From contig NZ_FOTM01000018.1 of assembly GCF_900114565.1 (NCBI RefSeq), positions 18,793 to 82,792 on the forward strand: 64,000 nt of DNA, in the 5' to 3' direction. Shown piece by piece: positions 33,917 to 43,267 of this stretch (position 1 is its first letter; each line of letters starts with the position of its first letter). A program made the translations under genes and the position numbers. Below the pieces are notes generated by a model that worked only from the letters and a program-made list of their open reading frames with translations, did not search any database and was not told the DNA's origin. This DNA comes from Leifsonia sp. CL147 (lineage in GTDB: Bacteria > Actinomycetota > Actinomycetes > Actinomycetales > Microbacteriaceae).

Positions 33917-33947
33917 TTGACCTTGACGTAACGTCAACTCCTAGCGT
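33917..33947 (+). promoter_or_regulatory. MerR-type promoter of the TipAL-like gene
   Basis: TTGACC (33917-33922) and TAGCGT (33942-33947) are 19 bp apart, the over-long spacer typical of MerR-activated promoters. The perfect palindrome TTGACGT-A-ACGTCAA (33923-33937) fills the spacer, as in the Streptomyces tipA promoter. Autoactivation on ligand binding follows from the family. Confidence 0.85.
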
Positions 33948-33977
33948 GGATGATGCACCGCACGGAAGGAGGATGAC

Positions 33978-34739
33978 ATGGACTGGTCCATCCAGGACAT
34001 CGCACGGATCGCCGGTACCACCAGCCGCACGCTGCGCCACTACGACGCGATCGGGCTGCTGAAGCCCAGCCGCGTCGGCGGCAACGGCTACCGGTACTAC
34101 GACCGCGACTCGCTCGTGCGGCTGCAGCGCATCCTGCTGCTCAGGGAGCTCGGTCTCGGCCTCGATGCCGTCGGCCGCGTGCTCGACGACCGGATGGATG
34201 CGGTGCCCGCCCTGCGCGACCACCTCGAGTGGCTCCGCGCGGAGCGGAAACGGCTGGCGCGGCAGATCGCGTCGGTCGAGTCGACGATCCACGCGGTGGA
34301 GGAAGGAGAAGAGATCGTGGCCGAGCAGATGTTCGACGGATTCGATCACACGCAGTACAAGGACGAGGTCGAGGAGCGCTGGGGGAAGGAGGCCTACGCG
34401 GCCTCCGATCGCTGGTGGCGCAGCAAGAGCCCGGAGGAGCGTGCCGAGTGGCAGTCCCGCCAGGAGCGGCTGGCCGCCGACTGGCAGGCCGCCGCGGCGA
34501 GCGGCGTCTCACCCGACTCGGAGGAGGCCCAGGAGCTGGCGGGCCGTCACGCCGAGTGGCTGGCGGGCATCCCGGGGACCCCGGGCTACGGCACCGGCGC
34601 TCCCGCTGCCGCGTACCTCACGGGACTCGGCGACATGTACGTCGCCGACGACCGCTTCGCGGCCAACTACGGCGGAACCACCGGGGCCACCTTCGTCCGG
34701 GACGCCCTCCGCCACTACGCCGCGACGCACCTCGCCTAA
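33978..34739 (+). CDS. TipAL-like MerR family regulator with TipAS drug-binding domain
   Basis: A 253-aa protein, the same length as Streptomyces TipAL. The N-terminal MerR domain (IQDIARIAGTTSRTLRHYDA then IGLLKPSRVGGNGYRYY) is followed by the dimerisation coiled coil (about 75-110). The C-terminal TipAS antibiotic-recognition domain reads FDGFDHTQYKDEVEERWG at its start and has an unfolded linker. TipAS traps thiopeptides and other cyclic drugs. GGAAGGAGG precedes ATG 33978. It has its own 19-bp-spacer promoter. No obvious target gene is adjacent other than itself. Confidence 0.93.
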   Translation: MDWSIQDIARIAGTTSRTLRHYDAIGLLKPSRVGGNGYRYYDRDSLVRLQRILLLRELGLGLDAVGRVLDDRMDAVPALRDHLEWLRAERKRLARQIASVESTIHAVEEGEEIVAEQMFDGFDHTQYKDEVEERWGKEAYAASDRWWRSKSPEERAEWQSRQERLAADWQAAAASGVSPDSEEAQELAGRHAEWLAGIPGTPGYGTGAPAAAYLTGLGDMYVADDRFAANYGGTTGATFVRDALRHYAATHLA

Positions 34740-34752
34740 CCCGCCCCGCCCA

Positions 34753-34829
34753 GCCCCACCATCGAGTACGCAGAGACTTGCGCTTTTGGTCGCCAAAACG
34801 TGCAGTCTCTGCGTACTCGATGGTGGGGC
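34753..34829. repeat. long inverted repeat, copy 4 of 6
   Basis: Perfect outer arms 34753-34778 and 34804-34829 (26 bp; core GAGTACGCAGAGACT, type C), with an inner stem TTTTGG-TCG-CCAAAA in the loop. It starts 13 bp after the tipAL stop in the convergent gap with the YczE gene. Confidence 0.93.
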
Positions 34830-34871
34830 GCGAGAGGCGCGAGGCGGGGGGCGCGGGGGGCGGGGCGCGGG

Positions 34872-35768
34872 TTAGGGGTGACGCGGGCGGCGCGCGAGGC
34901 GGTCGTCCAGCCAGTGGGCGGCCACGAGGCGGGACGGACGGGCCGGCGCGGCAGGGTTCGGAGCGGGAGCGGCGCGGTCGGGCTGCGGGGCGCGGACGAA
35001 GGGGGAGTCGGCGCGGGCGTCGCGAGCCCGGGCGGCCCGGTCGGACTCGAGCAGGATGCCGTCGCGCACGTCGAAACGGACGGCATCCCGCTCGTCCTCG
35101 AGGCCGGCCGACTGCTCGGCCGTTCCCTCGAGCTCGCGCTCCAGCGCCGCCGCAGGCGTGGCAGCGTCCTGCGGCAGGCGGATCGCGAAGAACGGGAGGG
35201 TGATGCTGCACAGCGGCCCGACCAGCAGCGCGAACGCGAGCGTCCCGACGCCGACGTTCCCGCCCAGGACCCACCCGATGATCAGGGCGGTCACCTCGAT
35301 GGCGGTTCGCACCATCCAGATCGGCCGGCCGGTGCGGGCGTGCAGACCCGTCATCAGGCCGTCGCGCGGCCCCGGCCCCATCCGCGGACCGATGTAGAGG
35401 CCGGTCGCGACGGCGAGCAGGGCGAGCCCGCCCGCGAAGAACAGCACCTGCGCCCACAGCTCGGTCTGCTGCGGCAGCAGGTCGAGACCCAGCTGTGCGC
35501 TGGGGCCGATCAGCAGCACGTTCAGGATGGTGCCGAGCCCGGGCCGCTGACGCAGCGGGATCCAGAACGCGAGCACCACGAGCCCGACGAGGTTGGTGAC
35601 CCATCCGAACGCGATGCCGGTCTTGAACGACAGACCCTGGGACAGCACGTCCCACGGTGACAGCCCGATGCCGGCTCGCACCATCAGCGCGATGGCGATC
35701 CCGTAGAGGAACAGGCCGATGAGCAGCTGGATGAGGCGGCGGGTGAGGAGGCGGGCGGTCATGGACAT
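34872..35768 (-). CDS. YczE/YitT-type membrane protein
   Basis: A 298-aa protein with five helices in the first ~205 residues (LIQLLIGLFLYGIAIALMVR, AGIGLSPWDVLSQGLS, NLVGLVVLAFWIPLRQ, GTILNVLLIGPSAQLGLDLL...), the YczE family. A hydrophilic Arg/Ala/Pro tail of about 90 residues follows and is unusual. ATG 35768 or ATG 35762 could be the start; no ribosome-binding site is seen. It is divergent from a MocR regulator, the standard YczE-MocR arrangement, so it is probably its target. Transport is suspected but no substrate is known. Confidence 0.85.
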   Translation of the reverse strand: MSMTARLLTRRLIQLLIGLFLYGIAIALMVRAGIGLSPWDVLSQGLSFKTGIAFGWVTNLVGLVVLAFWIPLRQRPGLGTILNVLLIGPSAQLGLDLLPQQTELWAQVLFFAGGLALLAVATGLYIGPRMGPGPRDGLMTGLHARTGRPIWMVRTAIEVTALIIGWVLGGNVGVGTLAFALLVGPLCSITLPFFAIRLPQDAATPAAALERELEGTAEQSAGLEDERDAVRFDVRDGILLESDRAARARDARADSPFVRAPQPDRAAPAPNPAAPARPSRLVAAHWLDDRLARRPRHP

Positions 35769-35770
35769 AT

Positions 35771-35817
35771 CCAATCGCTGGATTGGACTGGCGGCAAGAA
35801 GCCAATTCGCCTAAAGT
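35771..35817. promoter_or_regulatory. MocR operator and promoter region between yczE and mocR
   Basis: A perfect inverted repeat CCAATC-GCTG-GATTGG (35771-35786) lies against the yczE start, with a further CCAAT half-site near 35802. TAAAGT (35812-35817) sits 7 bp before the mocR ATG, suggesting a leaderless mocR transcript. Repression of both genes by MocR is inferred. Confidence 0.6.
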
Positions 35818-35824
35818 GGCCTGC

Positions 35825-37303
35825 ATGACGGATGCGCAACTCACCGCCCGCTCCCTGGAGCTGCTCCTCGGCACCTGGCGGACCGGTGGTGCGGGCTACC
35901 AGGCGCTCGCCGACCGCATCCGGCTGCTCGTGCTCGACGGCCGCATCCCGATCGGCACACGCCTCCCGGCGGAGCGGGACCTGGCCGGCCGCCTGGAGCT
36001 CAGCAGGACGACGGTCGCCTCCGCCTACCGTCAGCTGCGCGAGGGCGGGTTCATCGACAGCGTCCGCGGCTCCGGCAGCATCGCGCGACTTCCCGGAAAG
36101 GCCCTCACCCTCCCGACGGCCGGGGGAGAGGGGATGCTCGACTTCACCAAGGCGTCCCTCCCGGCAGCGTCCCCCCTCGCGGCGGCGGCCCGAGCGGCGG
36201 CCGACGAGCTTCCGCGCTTCCTCTCCAAGCCCGGTTACGACCCCGTCGGGCTGCCGCACCTGCGGGAGGCGATCGCCGCGCGCTACACGCTCCGCGGCCT
36301 GCCGACCACGCCCGACCAGATCCTCGTCACGGTCGGCGCGCAGCAGGCGATCGCCCTGATCGCGCGCACGTTCCTCAGCCGGGGCGACCGCGTCGCGATC
36401 GAGGTGCCGACGTATGTGCACGCCATCGAGGCGATCCGTCTCGCGGGCGCACGGCTCGTGCCCCTCACGGTAACGGTGCCCGAAGAGGGTCCGCACCGGA
36501 TCGGCGACGAGCCGGACGGATGGGATGCCGAGGCCATCGAGCAGACGTTCCGCCGCGCCAATCCGGCGCTCGCGTACCTCATCCCGGACTTCCACAATCC
36601 GACGGGCGCCTCGATGTCGCCGCAGACGCGCGAGCGCGTGCTCGCGGCTGCCGCCGCCCACGGTGCCATCGTCGTCGCGGACGAGACCACCGCGGAGCTC
36701 GACATCGACCGGCCGGGCGAGTACCTGCCGATGCCGCGCTACGCCGATGCGGCGTCGGCAGGGGCTCCCGTCATCCTGATCGGCTCGGCGAGCAAGCTGC
36801 TCTGGGGTGGGCTGAGGATCGGATGGATCCGCGCCGCGCGCTCGCACATCCAGCGCCTCATCGCCGCCAAACCCGCCACCGATCTGGGCACCCCTGTGCT
36901 CGAGCAGCTCGTCGTCGCGCAGCTGGTGCCGCAGCTCGACGCGATCAAGGAGGAACGGCGCGAGCAGTTGCGACAGGGCCGCGAGTCCGTCCACCGGCTC
37001 GTGGGCGAGTGGTTCCCGGAGTGGTCCGTGCCGGTCGCGCACGGCGGTCTCACCGCGTGGGTGGGCCTCGGCGCGCCGGTCAGCTCCGCCCTGGCCCTCG
37101 CCGCTCGCAGCCACGGACTGCTGATCGCTGCCGGACCCCGGTTCGGGATCGACGGCGCCTTCGAGCGGTTCGTGCGCATCCCGATCACGTATTCGGCCGA
37201 GGAGTACGAGCGCGCCTTCACCGCTCTCTCGGGTGCCTGGGCGGTCGCCGCGAGCGAGCCGGCGCCCTACTTCGATGCGGGGTCGCTGCCGAGCGTCGTC
37301 TGA
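35825..37303 (+). CDS. MocR family regulator (GntR winged helix fused to aminotransferase fold)
   Basis: A 492-aa fusion. Residues 15-90 form the GntR winged helix (LADRIRLLVLDGRIPIGTRL, LSRTTVASAYRQLREGGFI). Residues 120-485 form a class-I aminotransferase-like domain with the PLP-Lys region LIGSASKLLWGGLRIGWIRA. MocR proteins use PLP or an amino-acid aldimine as effector. Divergent from the YczE-like gene, as is common. It starts at ATG 35825, probably leaderless. The ligand is unknown; pdxST genes, the targets of PdxR-type MocRs, are not nearby. Confidence 0.92.
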   Translation: MTDAQLTARSLELLLGTWRTGGAGYQALADRIRLLVLDGRIPIGTRLPAERDLAGRLELSRTTVASAYRQLREGGFIDSVRGSGSIARLPGKALTLPTAGGEGMLDFTKASLPAASPLAAAARAAADELPRFLSKPGYDPVGLPHLREAIAARYTLRGLPTTPDQILVTVGAQQAIALIARTFLSRGDRVAIEVPTYVHAIEAIRLAGARLVPLTVTVPEEGPHRIGDEPDGWDAEAIEQTFRRANPALAYLIPDFHNPTGASMSPQTRERVLAAAAAHGAIVVADETTAELDIDRPGEYLPMPRYADAASAGAPVILIGSASKLLWGGLRIGWIRAARSHIQRLIAAKPATDLGTPVLEQLVVAQLVPQLDAIKEERREQLRQGRESVHRLVGEWFPEWSVPVAHGGLTAWVGLGAPVSSALALAARSHGLLIAAGPRFGIDGAFERFVRIPITYSAEEYERAFTALSGAWAVAASEPAPYFDAGSLPSVV

Positions 37304-37495
37304 GTGGATGCGGTGCGCGCCTCATCCGGCAGCCCATCCGGCGGCTCGGCCGGCGGCTCGGCCTGCGGCGCGGCCGGCGGCTCGGCCGCGATGTCGTACC
37401 CCGGCATGAAGCCAGCGCTCATCGTCGGCTGGCATACTTCCGTTGCGCCACCGTCGAAGTGGCGCCCTGAATCCTGAGTTCCTGGGGGAACACCC

Positions 37496-40400
37496 GTGCA
37501 TCTCCTCGCCGTCCTGAGCATGAAGAACCGCGCGCTGATCGCGCTCATCACGATCGTCGCCGCCGTCTTCGGCGGCCTCGCGCTGAGCAACCTCAAGCAG
37601 GAGCTCATCCCGTCGATCTCCTTCCCCCAGCTCGTGGTGCTCACCAGCTATCCCGGCGCGTCGCCGGAGGTCGTCAACCACGATGTCAGCACCCCCGTGG
37701 AGGCGGCGATCCAGGGCGTCCCGGACCTCGACAGCACCAGCGCCGTCAGCAGTACCAACCAGTCGATCATCACCGCGAAGTTCACCTACGGGACCGACCT
37801 GGCCACGGCCGAGCAGAAGATCGATCAGGCGATCAATCGGATCTCCTCCACCCTGCCGGCCGGCGTGCAGCCGCAGGTGCTCTCGGGCAGCATCGACGAC
37901 CTCCCGGTCATCCAGCTCGCGGTCACCGGCGGCGGCGATCAGCGAGCGCTCGGGAATGACATCACGAAACTCGTCCTTCCCGACATCAAGGACCTCAACG
38001 GTGTCAACGACGCCAAGCTGATCGGTGAGGTCGGTCGTCGCATCACGATCACGCCGGACCCCGCGAAGCTCGCCGCGGCCGGGATGTCGTCCTCGGCCAT
38101 CAAGGACGCCCTCCAGCAGAACGGCGTGCTCATCCCGGGCGGCGACATCACCGAGAGCGGCAGCACCCTGTCCATCCAGTCGGGGACTCAGCTGTCGTCG
38201 GTGGGGGACATCGCCGCGCTTCCGCTCATCCGCTCGGCGGGCGCCGGTGCGGGTGAGGGTGCGGGTGCGGGTGCGGGCGCGGACGCGGGTGCGGGTGCGG
38301 GCGCGGGTGGCAGCGCCGCGAACGGTGGCGCTGCCGGCCGCGGTCAGACTGCGGCTGCGCCCGCCGCCACCCCTCCCACTCCCCGCACCATCGGCGACGT
38401 GGCCACCGTCGCCGAGACGGACGACCCGATCACCTCCCTCTCCCGGGTCGACGGCAAGCCCGCCCTCACGATCGCGGTCACCAAACTCCCCTCTGCGAAC
38501 ACGGTCGAGGTCTCGCACGCCGTCAACGCCCTCATCCCGGATCTGGAGAAGAAGCTCGGCGGCGACGCGACGGTCACCGTGGTCTTCGATCAGGCGCCGT
38601 TCATCTCGCAGTCGATCGACTCGCTCACCGAAGAGGGCATGCTCGGTCTCGCGATGGCGGTCGTCGTCATCCTGGTCTTCCTGCTGTCGATCCGCTCCAC
38701 GATCGTGACGGCCATCTCCATCCCGACCAGCGTCCTCATCACCTTCGTGGTGATGTGGGGGACCGGGTACACGCTCAACATCATCACGCTGGGTGCGCTC
38801 ACGATCGCCATCGGTCGCGTGGTGGACGACTCCATCGTGGTGATCGAGAACATCAAACGGCAGCTCGTTCCCGGGGCCGACCGCGGCGTGACCATCGTGC
38901 GTGCCGTGCGGGAGGTCGCCGGCGCGATCACCGCATCCACCATCACCACCGTCGCCGTCTTCCTGCCGCTCGCGTTCGTGGGGGATACGACGGGCGAGCT
39001 GTTCCGCCCGTTCGCGCTGACCGTGACCATCGCGCTGCTGTCGTCGCTGCTCGTCGCCCTGACGATCGTGCCCGTTCTGGCCTACTGGTTCCTGCGTGCG
39101 CCGAAGCCGCGCACGAACGAGAACGAGGGCGTGGAGGCTGCGCACCTCTCCATCGAGGAGGCCACCGCCTCCGGCGTGGACGAGCTCGAGCATCCCTCGC
39201 GCCTTCAGGCGGGCTACCTGCCGATCATCCGGTGGACCGTGAAGCACTCGTGGGTGACCATCATCGCTGCGGTGATCGTGCTCGGTCTCACCTTCGCGGT
39301 CTCCCCGGCGGTGAAGACCAACTTCCTCGGATCGAGCGGTCAGAACTCGCTCACCGTCACCCAGACGCTCGCTCCCGGCGCGAGCCTGCAGGCCAAGGAC
39401 GACGCGGCGCGGGTCGTGGAGCAGAAAGTGCGCGACACGAAGGGCGTCAAGACGGTCCAGGTCTCGATCGGCTCCAGCGGCTCCTCCCTGCGGGATGCGT
39501 TCACGGGCGGAAGCGGCGGGACCACCTTCTCGATCACGACGGACCCGGACGCCGACCAGGCGAAGCTGCAGAGCACCATCCAGGACGAGCTCGCGGCGAT
39601 CACGGGACAGGGCACGATCACCCTGTCCGCCTCCAGTGGGTTCGGCCCCTCCAGCAACATCCAGGTCGACATCACGGCGAGCAACGACGCGGACCTGCAG
39701 AAGGCCACGGATGCCGTGGTCGGGCAGCTGAAGGACAAGGCGTCCCTCACGCAGGTCGCCGACAACTTGAGCGCCTCCCTCCCGTACGTCGCCGTCAGTG
39801 TCGACCGCGCGAAGGCGGCGGCGGCCGGACTCAGCGAGGTGGCCGTGGGCAGCATCGTGTCGCAGGCGATGCAGCCGACGCAGGAGGGCACCGTCGCGAT
39901 CGACAACACGACGCTGAAGATCTACCTGCAGACGGCGAACCCGCCGACGACCGTAGCGGGCCTGGCACAGCTGCCGATCCCGACCGCTGCGGGCGTCGTC
40001 CCGCTCGACACGCTGGCGAGCGTGGAGCAGGTCGACGGGCCGTCGTCCGTCACGACGCAGCGGGGCGTGCGCACCGCGAGTGTGACCGCGACGCCGGCGA
40101 CCGACAACCTGAGCACGGCGAACGCGGACGTGTCCGCCGGGCTGAAGGCGGCGAAGCTCCCCGTCGGTGCGAGCGCGAAGATCGGCGGGGTCTCCTCCAG
40201 CCAGTCGGACGCGTTCAGCCAGCTCGGCCTCGCGCTGCTGGCGGCCATCCTCATCGTGTACATCGTCATGGTGGCGACGTTCCGGTCGCTCCGCCAGCCG
40301 CTGCTGCTGCTGGTCTCGGTGCCGTTCGCGGCGACCGGGGCGATCCTGCTGCAGCTCGCATCCGGCATCCCGCTCGGAGTGGCCTCCCTCATCGGACTGC

Positions 40401-41005
40401 TGATGCTCGTCGGCATCGTCGTGACCAACGCGATCGTGCTCATCGACCTCGTGAACCAGTACCGCAGGCGCGGGCTCAGCGTCGCGGATGCGGTGGCGCA
40501 CGGCGCCTCCCGGCGTGTGCGTCCCATCCTGATGACGGCGCTGGCCACCATCGCGGCGCTGACGCCCATGGCGATCGGTGTGACCGGTCATGGTGGTTTC
40601 ATCTCCCAGCCCCTCGCCATCGTCGTGATCGGCGGACTCATCTCCTCGACCGTGCTGACGCTCATCGTGCTGCCGACGCTGTACAACCTCGTGGAGGGGC
40701 GGCGCGAGCGCCGCGCAGCACGCAAGGCGGCGAAGGCCGCTTCCCGTGCCGGGCGGGCGGCGGACGGGGGTGCCGGGCCTTCCGGCGGCGGCCCGCGTGG
40801 CGGAGGTGGGGGCCCGGAGCGGCCGTCCGGCGGGGCCGGCGGGGCCGGGCGGGCCGGCGGGGCCGGCGAGGCCGAGGGCTCCGGCGGGGCCGGCGGGGCC
40901 GGCGGGGCAGGGGACTCCGGCGGCTCCGGAAACGGGACGCGCCGCTCGCCGGACGCCCCGGAGCCGCCCGTGTTCACGCAGCCGGTCGGTGGCACGCAGA
41001 TCTGA
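37496..41005 (+). CDS. RND superfamily efflux permease (SwrC/AcrB-like)
   Basis: A 1169-aa HAE-type pump with one N-terminal TM, a large extracytoplasmic loop, five TMs, a second loop and five or six more TMs. Motifs: VDDSIVVIENIKRQL (TM4 region with the proton-relay Asp), MWGTGYTLNIITLGALTIAI, and a matching LIGLLMLVGIVVTNAIVLID. Two insertions are odd: a 50-residue Gly/Ala run at about residues 248-297 and a ~110-residue Gly/Pro-rich C-terminal tail. No membrane-fusion protein gene is adjacent, as for B. subtilis SwrC, which exports surfactin. It starts at GTG 37496 with GGGGGAA upstream. Confidence 0.9.
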   Translation: MHLLAVLSMKNRALIALITIVAAVFGGLALSNLKQELIPSISFPQLVVLTSYPGASPEVVNHDVSTPVEAAIQGVPDLDSTSAVSSTNQSIITAKFTYGTDLATAEQKIDQAINRISSTLPAGVQPQVLSGSIDDLPVIQLAVTGGGDQRALGNDITKLVLPDIKDLNGVNDAKLIGEVGRRITITPDPAKLAAAGMSSSAIKDALQQNGVLIPGGDITESGSTLSIQSGTQLSSVGDIAALPLIRSAGAGAGEGAGAGAGADAGAGAGAGGSAANGGAAGRGQTAAAPAATPPTPRTIGDVATVAETDDPITSLSRVDGKPALTIAVTKLPSANTVEVSHAVNALIPDLEKKLGGDATVTVVFDQAPFISQSIDSLTEEGMLGLAMAVVVILVFLLSIRSTIVTAISIPTSVLITFVVMWGTGYTLNIITLGALTIAIGRVVDDSIVVIENIKRQLVPGADRGVTIVRAVREVAGAITASTITTVAVFLPLAFVGDTTGELFRPFALTVTIALLSSLLVALTIVPVLAYWFLRAPKPRTNENEGVEAAHLSIEEATASGVDELEHPSRLQAGYLPIIRWTVKHSWVTIIAAVIVLGLTFAVSPAVKTNFLGSSGQNSLTVTQTLAPGASLQAKDDAARVVEQKVRDTKGVKTVQVSIGSSGSSLRDAFTGGSGGTTFSITTDPDADQAKLQSTIQDELAAITGQGTITLSASSGFGPSSNIQVDITASNDADLQKATDAVVGQLKDKASLTQVADNLSASLPYVAVSVDRAKAAAAGLSEVAVGSIVSQAMQPTQEGTVAIDNTTLKIYLQTANPPTTVAGLAQLPIPTAAGVVPLDTLASVEQVDGPSSVTTQRGVRTASVTATPATDNLSTANADVSAGLKAAKLPVGASAKIGGVSSSQSDAFSQLGLALLAAILIVYIVMVATFRSLRQPLLLLVSVPFAATGAILLQLASGIPLGVASLIGLLMLVGIVVTNAIVLIDLVNQYRRRGLSVADAVAHGASRRVRPILMTALATIAALTPMAIGVTGHGGFISQPLAIVVIGGLISSTVLTLIVLPTLYNLVEGRRERRAARKAAKAASRAGRAADGGAGPSGGGPRGGGGGPERPSGGAGGAGRAGGAGEAEGSGGAGGAGGAGDSGGSGNGTRRSPDAPEPPVFTQPVGGTQI

Positions 41006-41010
41006 GCCGG

Positions 41011-41027
41011 TCCGGGATCCCAGACGG
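41011..41027. promoter_or_regulatory. hut operator 1, upstream of hutG
   Basis: TCCGGGATCCCAGACGG, identical over 17 bp to the copy at 46621-46637 between hutH and iclR. The core TCYGGGATCCCRGA is an almost perfect palindrome, as expected for an IclR-family site. A TAGGGT at 41068-41073 lies 7 bp before the hutG ATG, suggesting a leaderless transcript. Confidence 0.8.
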
Positions 41028-41080
41028 CTCGTCGTGTGGCCGAGCCCGCGCGGCCTCCGCGGCTCGCTAGGGTCGCGGGT

Positions 41081-41977
41081 ATGAGCGCACAGGTCCTCTC
41101 CGCCGATCCGCTGTGGCCCCGGGCAGGAGGCTGGCCCGCGCTGGGCCGGGACGGCGCCGATCTGACGTTGATCGGCATCCCGACGCATGAGACATCGCTG
41201 TCGCCGACGGGCGCCCGCGCCACCCCGGCTGCGGTCCGGGATGCGCTGCGGCGGTACTCGACGCACGCCGCGGGACTCGACGTGGAGGGCCTGCGCTTCG
41301 CGGACGCGGGCGACGTCGCATCGCCCGACGGACCGGAAGGCCGCGAACGGGCGCGTGCGGCGATGGCCGCCGCGGTCTCCGCATCCCGGCTGACCGTGGC
41401 CGTCGGCGGCGATAACTCGCTGACCGTGCCGGCGGCGCTCGGCGCAGCAGGGGATGCGTTGCGGACGGCCGGGCTGATCACCCTCGACGCGCATCACGAC
41501 CTGAGGGACGGAACGTCGAACGGATCGCCCGTCCGTGAACTGCTGGAGGCGGGGCTCGACGGGAGACGGATCGTCCAGATCGGGATCGCCGACTTCGCGA
41601 ACTCGGCCGCCTACAGCCGCCGAGCGGCCGAGCGCGGCATCACCGTCATCCCGCGCGACGCACTGCACGTCCGGCCGCTGGACGACGTGATGGCGGAGGC
41701 CCTGGAGATCGCGGGCGCGGCGGGCGGTCCCATCCATGTCGACCTGGACGTCGACGTGTGCGACCGATCGGTCGCGCCCGGCTGCCCGGCCTCCGTTCCC
41801 GGCGGCCTCGCCGCGTGGGAACTACGCCGACTGGCCCGCCTGGCCGCCGCATCCCCGCGCGTGCGCTCCGTCGACATCGCCGAGGTCGACGCGACCGCCG
41901 ACACCCCCGATCAGCGTACGGTCCGCCTCGCCGCCCTCCTCGTCCTCGAGTCCGCCGCGGGCCTCGCCTCCCGCTGA
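41081..41977 (+). CDS. hutG: formimidoylglutamase
   Basis: A 298-aa arginase-family Mn enzyme that splits N-formimidoyl-glutamate to glutamate and formamide, the last step of histidine use. Metal ligands are visible in GGDNS, LDAHHDLRDG and VDLDVDVCDRS. GIPTHETSLSPTGARATP is the usual N-terminal segment. It is convergent with hutI-hutU-hutH and has the shared hut palindrome 54 bp upstream. ATG 41081 is probably leaderless. Agmatinase is the alternative, but the neighbourhood decides. Confidence 0.92.
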   Translation: MSAQVLSADPLWPRAGGWPALGRDGADLTLIGIPTHETSLSPTGARATPAAVRDALRRYSTHAAGLDVEGLRFADAGDVASPDGPEGRERARAAMAAAVSASRLTVAVGGDNSLTVPAALGAAGDALRTAGLITLDAHHDLRDGTSNGSPVRELLEAGLDGRRIVQIGIADFANSAAYSRRAAERGITVIPRDALHVRPLDDVMAEALEIAGAAGGPIHVDLDVDVCDRSVAPGCPASVPGGLAAWELRRLARLAAASPRVRSVDIAEVDATADTPDQRTVRLAALLVLESAAGLASR

Positions 41978-42000
41978 CCCCGCCCCGCCCCCGCGCCCCA

Positions 42001-42080
42001 CCCCCCACCATCGAGTACACGAAGACTGCACGCAAAACGCGGTTTAGCCGTGCAATCTTTGCGGACTCGATGGTGGGGCG
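42001..42080. repeat. long inverted repeat, copy 5 of 6 (chimeric arms)
   Basis: The left arm (42001-42032) is of type A (GAGTACACGAAGACTGCAC); the right arm (42049-42080) is type B in complement (GTGCAATCTTTGCGGACTC). They pair with a few mismatches in the middle. It fills the gap between the convergent hutG and hutI. Confidence 0.9.
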
Positions 42081-42103
42081 CGGGGCGGGGGCGGGGTGCG
42101 GCG

Positions 42104-43267
42104 TCAGGCGGAGGCGCGGAGGGTGCGCGCGACGAGGGGGACGCCGGGGCGGTACGCGAGGTGGATGTGGCTGGGCGCGGCGAGCACGGCGAGGTCGGCC
42201 CGTGCGCCGGGCCGGAGGTGCCCGACGTCGTCGCGGCGCAGGGCGGCCGCTCCGCCGAGGGTCGCGGCTCGCAGCGCCTCGCCCGGCGTCAGTCCCATGT
42301 CCCGCACCGCCAGCGCGATGCAGAACGGCATCGACGAGGTGAACGACGACCCGGGGTTGCAGTCGCTCGCCAGCGCGATCGCGGCCCCCGCATCCAGCAG
42401 TCGCCGGCCGGAGGGGTAGGGATGCCGCGTCGAGAACTCCACGCCGGGCAGCAACGTCGCAACGGTCCGGGATGCCGCCAAGAGCTCCACGTCGTCGTCG
42501 CTCAGGTAGGTGCAATGGTCGACGCTCGCAGCATCCAGTTCCACGGCGAGGGCCACGCCGTCCCCGGGACCGAGCTGTGCAGCATGCAGCCGCACACCCA
42601 AACCCCGGGCAGCGCCAGCGGCGAGGATGCGCCGCGACTGCTCCACGGTGAAAGCGCCGCTCTCGCAGAACGCGTCGATCCACCGGGCGTGCGGCGCGCA
42701 CGCCTCGAGCATCGGGCCCATGACCAGCTCGACGTACGCCTCCGGATCCTCCACGTACTCCGCGGGGACCACATGCGCGCCGAGGAATGTGGTCTCGCCG
42801 GTCACCTCGCGAGCGAGGCGGAGCAGCCGCTCCTCGTCGGCGATGCTCAGGCCGTAGCCGCTCTTGACCTCGAACGTCGTCGTGCCCTGGGCGTGGAGTT
42901 CGGCGACCAGGCGAGCCAGCCGACGCCGCAGTTCCTGGTCCGTGGCGGTCCGCGTCGCTGCGACCGTCGACCGTATGCCGCCTGCCGCATACGGCCGTCC
43001 GGCCATCCGCGCCTCGAACTCGCCGGCCCGGTCGCCACCGAACACGAGGTGGGTGTGCGAGTCGACGAATCCGGGGATGACGGCGGCGCCGGCCACCTCG
43101 ATGACCTCGTCCGCGTCGGAGAGCGGGGCGGCGGATGCGGACCCCGTCCAGACGACCCGTCCCTCCACCGAGAGCACTGCGGCGTCGTGCACGATGCCGA
43201 GCGGCCCGGGATGAGCGGGATCGAAAGTGACGAGCTCGCCGATCCCGGTGACCAGCGTCGCGGTCAT
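42104..43267 (-). CDS. hutI: imidazolonepropionase
   Basis: A 387-aa amidohydrolase that opens 4-imidazolone-5-propionate to N-formimidoyl-glutamate. It has the metal site [22 protein letters not shown] (two His), [10 protein letters not shown], the segment [20 protein letters not shown], and [14 protein letters not shown] near the C-terminal Asp. ATG 43267 overlaps the hutU stop by 4 bp, so the genes are translated together. Length normal for the family. Confidence 0.96.
   Translation of the reverse strand: MTATLVTGIGELVTFDPAHPGPLGIVHDAAVLSVEGRVVWTGSASAAPLSDADEVIEVAGAAVIPGFVDSHTHLVFGGDRAGEFEARMAGRPYAAGGIRSTVAATRTATDQELRRRLARLVAELHAQGTTTFEVKSGYGLSIADEERLLRLAREVTGETTFLGAHVVPAEYVEDPEAYVELVMGPMLEACAPHARWIDAFCESGAFTVEQSRRILAAGAARGLGVRLHAAQLGPGDGVALAVELDAASVDHCTYLSDDDVELLAASRTVATLLPGVEFSTRHPYPSGRRLLDAGAAIALASDCNPGSSFTSSMPFCIALAVRDMGLTPGEALRAATLGGAAALRRDDVGHLRPGARADLAVLAAPSHIHLAYRPGVPLVARTLRASA

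Noticed and set aside
37267..37422. 51-residue Pro/Ala-rich minus-strand ORF after mocR
   Set aside because: It overlaps the mocR 3' end, is low complexity (EPPAAPQAEPPAEPP), has no ribosome-binding site and no family.
37322..41737. 1471-codon open frame on the minus strand across the RND gene and hutG
   Set aside because: It is antisense to two well-supported genes, its translation is Arg/Gly/Asp low complexity with no domain, and such frames arise routinely opposite GC-rich coding DNA.
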